Shown here one piece after another: positions 59,744 through 64,000 of a stretch of DNA of 64,000 nucleotides (the stretch's first letter is position 1; each line of letters opens with the position of its first letter). A program made the translations under genes and the position numbers. The notes below the pieces were generated by a model. The model did not search any database and was not told where the DNA came from. It saw only the letters and a list, made by a program, of their open reading frames with translations. The stretch comes from Desulfospira sp963664655. GTDB taxonomy: Bacteria; Desulfobacterota; Desulfobacteria; Desulfobacterales; Desulfobacteraceae. The stretch is from positions 372,001-436,000 of the forward strand of contig CAXXHM010000001.1 in the NCBI GenBank assembly GCA_963664655.2, written 5' to 3'.

Positions 59744-60157
59744 TTATCCTGAAACCGGCCGGATCAGGGGTCCGGTGTCTTGACGGCCATTGCATATATA
59801 TAATGTCAGGATATTCTGCGGTACCTTCGGGATTGGTATATGGCATTTGAACCTTGATAAATTTTTGTGGCGAAGCAATACCATATGCAGTGCAGGTCCA
59901 ATACCAACCGTTTGGTACGCGGGTAAAAAAATAATGTTATCCTGGTCAAGATCGGCATCGCCGTCAACCTTGCCTGTTCCGTCATGATAGCCCTGGGAAA
60001 TGGCAACATCCGAAGTTCCGGGCGTGATATTCCGGGCTCCGGCATTATTCATGGCCCCGGTCTGTGCCCCCCCAGTTTCCCGAGGGTTTTCCCCAGTATG
60101 TTTTGCCGGAGAGTACATCTGCAGGGTCTGCACCGCCGGTGCCTTCTTTTCAGGCAT
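59744..60157 (-). CDS. Doubtful 137-aa open frame
   Basis: An open frame begins six bases from the end of repeat copy 3 and has no ribosome binding site. The sequence (NNAGARNITPGTSDVAISQG, DGTGKVDGDADLDQDN) does not match a family I know. It may be noise or a decayed gene. Confidence 0.25.
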   Translation of the reverse strand: MPEKKAPAVQTLQMYSPAKHTGENPRETGGAQTGAMNNAGARNITPGTSDVAISQGYHDGTGKVDGDADLDQDNIIFLPAYQTVGIGPALHMVLLRHKNLSRFKCHIPIPKVPQNILTLYICNGRQDTGPLIRPVSG

Positions 60158-60162
60158 TTTTT

Positions 60163-60275
60163 ATATAAAAGTCTCACTAACAAGCTGAAAAGACTTTCAA
60201 TATTGGTTGTGGGCGGTGCTTGGTTGGATAACCAAAGCCGTCCCGGTTTCTGCCCTTTAGGGTATGGCCGTTATT
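60163..60275 (+). repeat. Dispersed ~113-bp structured element, copy 3
   Basis: Same architecture and orientation as copy 1 (GAAAGTCT-type stem is AAAAGTCT/AGACTTTC here). Only about 210 bp before copy 4. Confidence 0.85.
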
Positions 60276-60486
60276 AGAAATTTTCATACAAAGACTCCCC
60301 ATTCTTTTCAGTCTGGCTGACCCTCTGGAACAACGCCCTTTCTTGTCTCTTTGTTGGGAAAATCTGTCATAAAAAAACAGGAAAAGCAAGCAGATCTCTT
60401 TATCTGATCATTGGTAAATACGGTTTCCATGGTATTTTTGCCGCCGGAGTGTCCAGCTGTTTTCCTTAAGCTGCCTGGATTTTTTT

Positions 60487-60599
60487 TATAAGAAAGTCTC
60501 ACTAACAATCTGAAAAGACTTTCATTTTTCGTTGTGGGCGGTGCTTGGTTGGATAACCAAGGCGGCCCGGTTTCTGCCCTTTAGGGTATGGCCGTTATA
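60487..60599 (+). repeat. Dispersed ~113-bp structured element, copy 4
   Basis: Best-preserved copy with perfect stem 1 and TTGGTT/AACCAA stem. The 200 bp between copies 3 and 4 hold only short, broken frames. Confidence 0.87.
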
Positions 60600-60674
60600 T
60601 GGATTTCTTGACAAAACAGGATGTTCCATATCTATTTTAGCTGACTTTCTTACCCATAAGGACGGATCATACCG

Positions 60675-61553
60675 TTATGATGAAAAAAAACGCCCTAAAA
60701 AATCACCGACAGCCTGTCTCACCTGTGCATTATGGGTAAAAATCGTCATGTGTTCGCCTCTTTGGGCAAGGCACAGTGTGCTGTTGGGCAGCCGCTTGGA
60801 AAGGGTTTTCCCATGAGCCTCAAAGGGAACAATGGGGTCGTGGGTGCCGTGGACTACAAGGGTGGGCGTTTCAATACGCTCAAGCGGGTACCCGGTTGTC
60901 CGGGTGATCCTTATGTCATTCATTGTGCCGGGCATGCGCTTTGCCATCTGGTCAAAACCGGCATGGGTCAGTTCCTGGAAAAAGGCCATCATTTTCGGAT
61001 CGTTGAGCATCTTTTCAGCCAGATCAGGGAAGGTGACGGATCTTCTCAGGGATTTGTCCATATTTTGATCAAATTTTTTTCTCATCTGTTTTACAAGCCA
61101 GGGAACCCGTGCGGCCAGCCGCATGATATGGAAGGCCCTGGGCACAGGCTGGGTAATCTTCTGGCCGGCTGTGGAACATAAAATCAGGGCCCGGCAGCGT
61201 TCGGGATGGCCAAGGGCAAAGGCCAGCGCTGAATAGCCGCCCCCGGAGATGGCCATAATTATCACCTTTTCCAGGCCCAGTGTATCGAGCAGGGCTGCAA
61301 TCAGGTCTGCCTGGGCCTTTGGGGTTTTTCTGCCCTTAAGCGCGGTTTGAAGGTAGCCCGGCCTTGAGACGGCGATATAGTTGTAGTTCGAAGGGCCCAC
61401 AGCCCGGCCAAGAATGTCTGACTGTTCATGGCCGCCCATGGCACCGTGGATGGTTACGATGGTTTGGGCCTTTGGTATTCCTTCCCGGGTTCGGTGCCGG
61501 TATTCAATGGGCCCAAGGGCTGTCCGGGCAATACAAGATCTGTTTTTAGTCAT
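60675..61553 (-). CDS. Alpha/beta hydrolase
   Basis: 292 aa. Nucleophile elbow AISGGGYSALAFALGHPERC (Ser), oxyanion-type HGAMGG at the start, acid site VHGTHDPIVPFEAHG (Asp) and a late His in RGEHM. A soluble esterase- or hydrolase-like enzyme of unknown substrate. Its start overlaps the TetR stop by eight bases, so it is probably controlled by that regulator. Confidence 0.85.
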   Translation of the reverse strand: MTKNRSCIARTALGPIEYRHRTREGIPKAQTIVTIHGAMGGHEQSDILGRAVGPSNYNYIAVSRPGYLQTALKGRKTPKAQADLIAALLDTLGLEKVIIMAISGGGYSALAFALGHPERCRALILCSTAGQKITQPVPRAFHIMRLAARVPWLVKQMRKKFDQNMDKSLRRSVTFPDLAEKMLNDPKMMAFFQELTHAGFDQMAKRMPGTMNDIRITRTTGYPLERIETPTLVVHGTHDPIVPFEAHGKTLSKRLPNSTLCLAQRGEHMTIFTHNAQVRQAVGDFLGRFFSS

Positions 61554-62226
61554 CCGTATCCTTCTTTCCTGTTAAAAACATATGGTAGAGCAGCTCAAGG
61601 GCGGGCTGCATTGCATTTTTCCCGTACATCACCTGATGCTGGGCCATGCCGTTGATGTTGACCCAGAAGAAAAAAGCAAGGTCCCTGGGATTTCCAGGCC
61701 GGACCGTTCCCTTTTGCTGGCCCTGTGCCATGATTTCTGCCATCACCTCATAGGGGATGCGGCGTTTGGCCTCAAGCAGCCGGGCTGCCTTTTCCGGGAT
61801 ATTGTCTGCGGCAATGGCCTGGGTGACAAACAGATGATAGCGGCCGGCATCCGGCCGGGTGCGGATGGTTTCCACAAGGGCATCAATGGCGTATTTGATT
61901 TTGTCATGGGGCGGAAGGGGCAGGGCAGCCAGGTGCAGGCAGGCCTTTTCAAGGCGGTCTAAGGCAATGCGGATCAGTTCCGTATAAATGGCCTCTTTTG
62001 ACGGGAAATAGTGGTAGATCAACCCGTTTGACATGCCGGTGTGTCTTGCAATATCACTAATTTTTGTCCCTGGGGCACCATTGAGTGAAAAAAGTTCAAG
62101 GGCACCGGACAAAATTTTTTCCCGTCTTGCTTCCTTAACCTTTTCGTTTGCCTCTTTATTTCTTCCCATAAGCCGCTTTTTTCTTCCAGCATCCTTAAAG
62201 TCTACTTTTGGCCGGGGTTTTAACAC
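61546..62226 (-). CDS. TetR-family transcriptional regulator
   Basis: 226 aa from the long start; an ATG 19 codons in (62169) gives 207 aa and looks more natural, with no firm ribosome binding site for either. HTH in ILSGALELFSLNGAPGTKISDIARHTGMSNGLIYHYFPSKEAIY. The C-terminal ligand domain is typical. Likely represses the downstream hydrolase. Confidence 0.88.
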   Translation of the reverse strand: MLKPRPKVDFKDAGRKKRLMGRNKEANEKVKEARREKILSGALELFSLNGAPGTKISDIARHTGMSNGLIYHYFPSKEAIYTELIRIALDRLEKACLHLAALPLPPHDKIKYAIDALVETIRTRPDAGRYHLFVTQAIAADNIPEKAARLLEAKRRIPYEVMAEIMAQGQQKGTVRPGNPRDLAFFFWVNINGMAQHQVMYGKNAMQPALELLYHMFLTGKKDTDD

Positions 62227-62653
62227 TGATTGAATATTTATTCAATGAAAAAAATACAGGGAGATTCCATTTTCAGGCGGCATCTTGACAAATGATTCCA
62301 ATGGATGATAATTCAGCCCCAAACTCAATACCATTATCAAAGGATTTTTTTGGACCCATTCGTATTGGATATTGTACCGCACGCTGCCGATCAGGACACA
62401 GTTTAGAAAAGATCAGTGGCGGTATACTGCCAAAGCGCATTTATCTTAAGTGCGCCGGATACCGGGATGTAAAGGTCTTGAGAGCCCTGGAATACCCAAT
62501 AGACGGGCTTGGGGCCTGTGCATTTTTCCGGTGAGCTGTTCCCATCCGCAGACCGCTTTATTGCGTTAGACATTTTAACTAAAAATCAGCCGGTTCTATT
62601 GTGTTGTGCATTATTGCCCGCATACAGTTAAATTAAATTTAGAGGAAATCCAA
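62227..62653. other. Intergenic region, nothing firm
   Basis: About 430 bp between the TetR gene and the GNAT gene. One 80-codon open frame (62292-62534) has no ribosome binding site and no recognisable motif. The upstream part may hold the divergent regulatory site of the TetR gene. Confidence 0.4.
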
Positions 62654-63199
62654 TTGGAAATAAGAAAATCTCATGATTCAGACAGGTTGAATATTCAACA
62701 AATTCATACAAAGGCGTTTGGCAGAATCAAAGGTCCTGAAATCGCCAATCTTGTTAACGGACTTTTTGAGGACAAAACAGCTGAACCCCGGCTCTCTTTA
62801 GTGGCCCTGGAAAAAGGAGAGCTGGCAGGACACATCCTTTTTTCAAAGGTCACGCTGCTTAAAAGCCCGCATCCGGTATCGGCAAGTATTCTGGCACCCC
62901 TTGCCGTGCTTCCCGGTTCCCAGTCGGCAGGGGTTGGCAAGGCATTGATCAAGGAGGGCCTTTTTCAGTTGAAACAGGCCGGGGTGGACCTGGTTTTTGT
63001 TCTGGGACACCCGGATTATTATCCGCATTCAGGCTTTACGCCGGCAGGTGTCCTGGGTTTTGAGGCCCCTTATCCGATCCCCAAAAAAGATGCCGGTGCC
63101 TGGATGGTCACCGCCCTTTTTCCGGATGTCCTGGGCAGGGCAAAAGGACGGGTGAGATGTGCCCAAGTCCTTAACCGGCCCGAACACTGGCGGGAATAG
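62654..63199 (+). CDS. GNAT-family N-acetyltransferase
   Basis: 181 aa from the TTG at 62654, with GAGGA seven bases upstream. YhbS-like: ILAPLAVLPGSQSAGVGKALIKEGL contains the acetyl-CoA loop (Q/R-x-x-G-x-G/A as QSAGVGKAL); the later VFVLGHPDYYPHSGFTPA is typical of the group. Probably acetylates a small amine; the substrate is unknown. Upstream open codons lack support. Confidence 0.85.
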   Translation: MEIRKSHDSDRLNIQQIHTKAFGRIKGPEIANLVNGLFEDKTAEPRLSLVALEKGELAGHILFSKVTLLKSPHPVSASILAPLAVLPGSQSAGVGKALIKEGLFQLKQAGVDLVFVLGHPDYYPHSGFTPAGVLGFEAPYPIPKKDAGAWMVTALFPDVLGRAKGRVRCAQVLNRPEHWRE

Positions 63200-63296
63200 C
63201 GGCCTTTTTATAGGTACGCAATTTCCCGATGCAGGGCAATCGCATGTAAAATAATTATCCATGATGATTTTTATTTGCATATGTATTCAAGGTCAG

Positions 63297-63335
63297 CCCC
63301 TCTGTGTAATTTGGCGAAAGCCAAACCGCTGTGCC
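63297..63335. repeat. CCCCTCTGTG/GAAA-hairpin repeat, copy 2
   Basis: CCCCTCTGTG followed by TTTGGCGAAAGCCAAA matches the block at 26521, including the six-bp stem and the GAAA loop. Confidence 0.7.
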
Positions 63336-63400
63336 CCCGGTGGTTTAAAAACATGAAATCCCGAAGGGATTGAATTGTTCTTCGTTAACCTCCCGGTTTT

Positions 63401-63514
63401 TATAACCGTCATACCCTAAAGGGCAGAAACCGGGACGGCTTGGATTATCCAACCAAGCACCGCCCACAACGAAAAATGAAAGTCTTTTCAGCTTGTTAGT
63501 GAGACTTTCTTATA
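63401..63514 (-). repeat. Dispersed ~113-bp structured element, copy 5 (inverted)
   Basis: The element in reverse orientation: TATAACCGTCATACCCTAAA at one end and AGACTTTCTTATA at the other. Placed between a GNAT gene and the end of the RND gene; a further 9-bp hairpin CCGGGACCC/GGGTCCCGG lies at about 63649-63671. Confidence 0.85.
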
Positions 63515-63677
63515 AAAATTGTGGGCTTTGCCCGCTCTTTAAATTTAACCACAGAGGGGCACCCTATTATATCGCCATGGGTGGTGGCGGCCATGACCTT
63601 CGGTAACAGCGCGTCACCCCTTTGCGCCGCTAAAAATTGCGGTGGTCCGGGACCCTTACCGGGTCCCGGGCGCAGCA

Positions 63678-64000
63678 TCACCTGCGGTTTGGGGGTCCAA
63701 AAGCATTGAGGGCCCGGATCAGAACCGGGGTGACAAAGTAATCGGAAAGCAGGGCCGTCATAATTCCGGTTCCGGTAAGAATCCCCATGAAGATGAGAAC
63801 GTTGGCAGGACAGCTTAAGTAGACGCTGAAATTGGCCGTCAGGATCAGGGAGGTAAACAGCAATGGAATCCCGATAGCGGCAAAGGTATGCCGGATGGCT
63901 TTGGGATAATCTTTTTCCCGTTCAAAGGCCAGTTTGGCATGGTTGATAAAATGGATGGTATCATCCACAGCAAGGCCTAAAAGCATGGGCATAATGGTGA
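63678..64000 (-). CDS. C-terminal end of an RND/MMPL-family transporter (partial)
   Basis: The frame is open to the window edge and ends at 63678; about 107 residues are visible. Conserved GLAVDDTIHFINHAKLAFE and AIRHTFAAIGIPLLFTSLIL are the late TM4-TM5-like motif of MMPL/RND exporters; TMs follow and the tail is short. It exports lipids or hydrophobic compounds in many bacteria. The start lies outside the window. Confidence 0.85.
   Translation of the reverse strand, partial: TIMPMLLGLAVDDTIHFINHAKLAFEREKDYPKAIRHTFAAIGIPLLFTSLILTANFSVYLSCPANVLIFMGILTGTGIMTALLSDYFVTPVLIRALNAFGPPNRR

Noticed and set aside
60308..60508. Short minus-strand frame between repeat copies 3 and 4
   Set aside because: Its beginning lies in repeat copy 4 and it is broken soon after; probably chance or a decayed fragment.
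62292..62534. 80-aa open frame upstream of the GNAT gene
   Set aside because: No ribosome binding site, no motif, composition unlike neighbours. Kept only as a note in the intergenic entry.
1..64000. tRNA or rRNA genes
   Set aside because: I saw no cloverleaf with the GGTTCGA-type arm and no rRNA sequence. A proper tRNA scan would be needed to exclude selC.

Overview
The window reads as chromosomal DNA of a Gram-negative, anaerobic, sulfate-reducer-like bacterium, most likely Desulfobacterota (Desulfobacterales type). The signs are a small 2[4Fe-4S] ferredoxin, rubrerythrin, separate glyQ/glyS subunits, LPS genes (heptosyltransferases, lpxK, lptF/lptG), a selenocysteine elongation factor (selB), molybdate/tungstate uptake, and very many two-component proteins. 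This placement is inferred from gene content; no phylogeny was run.

Layout. 0-4 kb: ferredoxin, an EamA exporter, and glnK-amt behind a sigma54-type promoter. 4.4-7.5 kb: a modABC-like operon with a DUF364-type protein. 7.8-19 kb: housekeeping genes (ligA, a nucleoside phosphorylase, glyQ/glyS with a GHMP kinase, recO, mgtE, two SurA-like proteins). 19-25 kb: an orphan OppF-like ATPase, a 64-aa duplicated mini-protein, and a metal ABC operon whose permease carries a DtxR-like tail. 25-36.5 kb: a DadA-like oxidase, two divergent operons built around a TauE/SafE exporter with six receiver domains and two kinase-like proteins, then comF and a sugar-phosphate isomerase-like gene. 36.6-41.5 kb: a mini membrane protein, selB, a GNAT, a plsC-like acyltransferase and rubrerythrin. 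41.6-43.8 kb: a decayed transposase and an AT-rich DUF4143 ATPase, probably acquired. 44-51.4 kb: an LPS core/lipid A/Lpt block. 51.8-59.7 kb: thiamine pyrophosphokinase, a FliL-domain lipoprotein, a HesB-like selenoprotein, a U32-like protein, galE, a HEAT/pseudo-receiver protein, an ATP-grasp protein and a TerB-like protein. 59.7-64 kb: a repeat-rich end with hydrolase/TetR, a GNAT and the end of an RND-type transporter.

Main discoveries. (1) At 53604-53921 (minus strand) a HesB/IscA-like gene is interrupted by an in-frame TGA exactly where a Cys is expected. A hairpin follows it and selB lies in the same window, so it is probably a selenoprotein that ordinary gene callers would split. (2) A highly uniform intergenic element of about 113 bp occurs five times; one copy supplies the stop codon of glnK. 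(3) Heptamer-based repeats (TTAGCCG and GTTTCCG/GTCTCCG types) fill many intergenic gaps and in one case extend a protein. (4) The TauE/SafE locus with six receivers, a NtrC-like protein lacking key ATPase/sigma54 motifs and a truncated kinase looks like a coherent and possibly undescribed phosphorelay.
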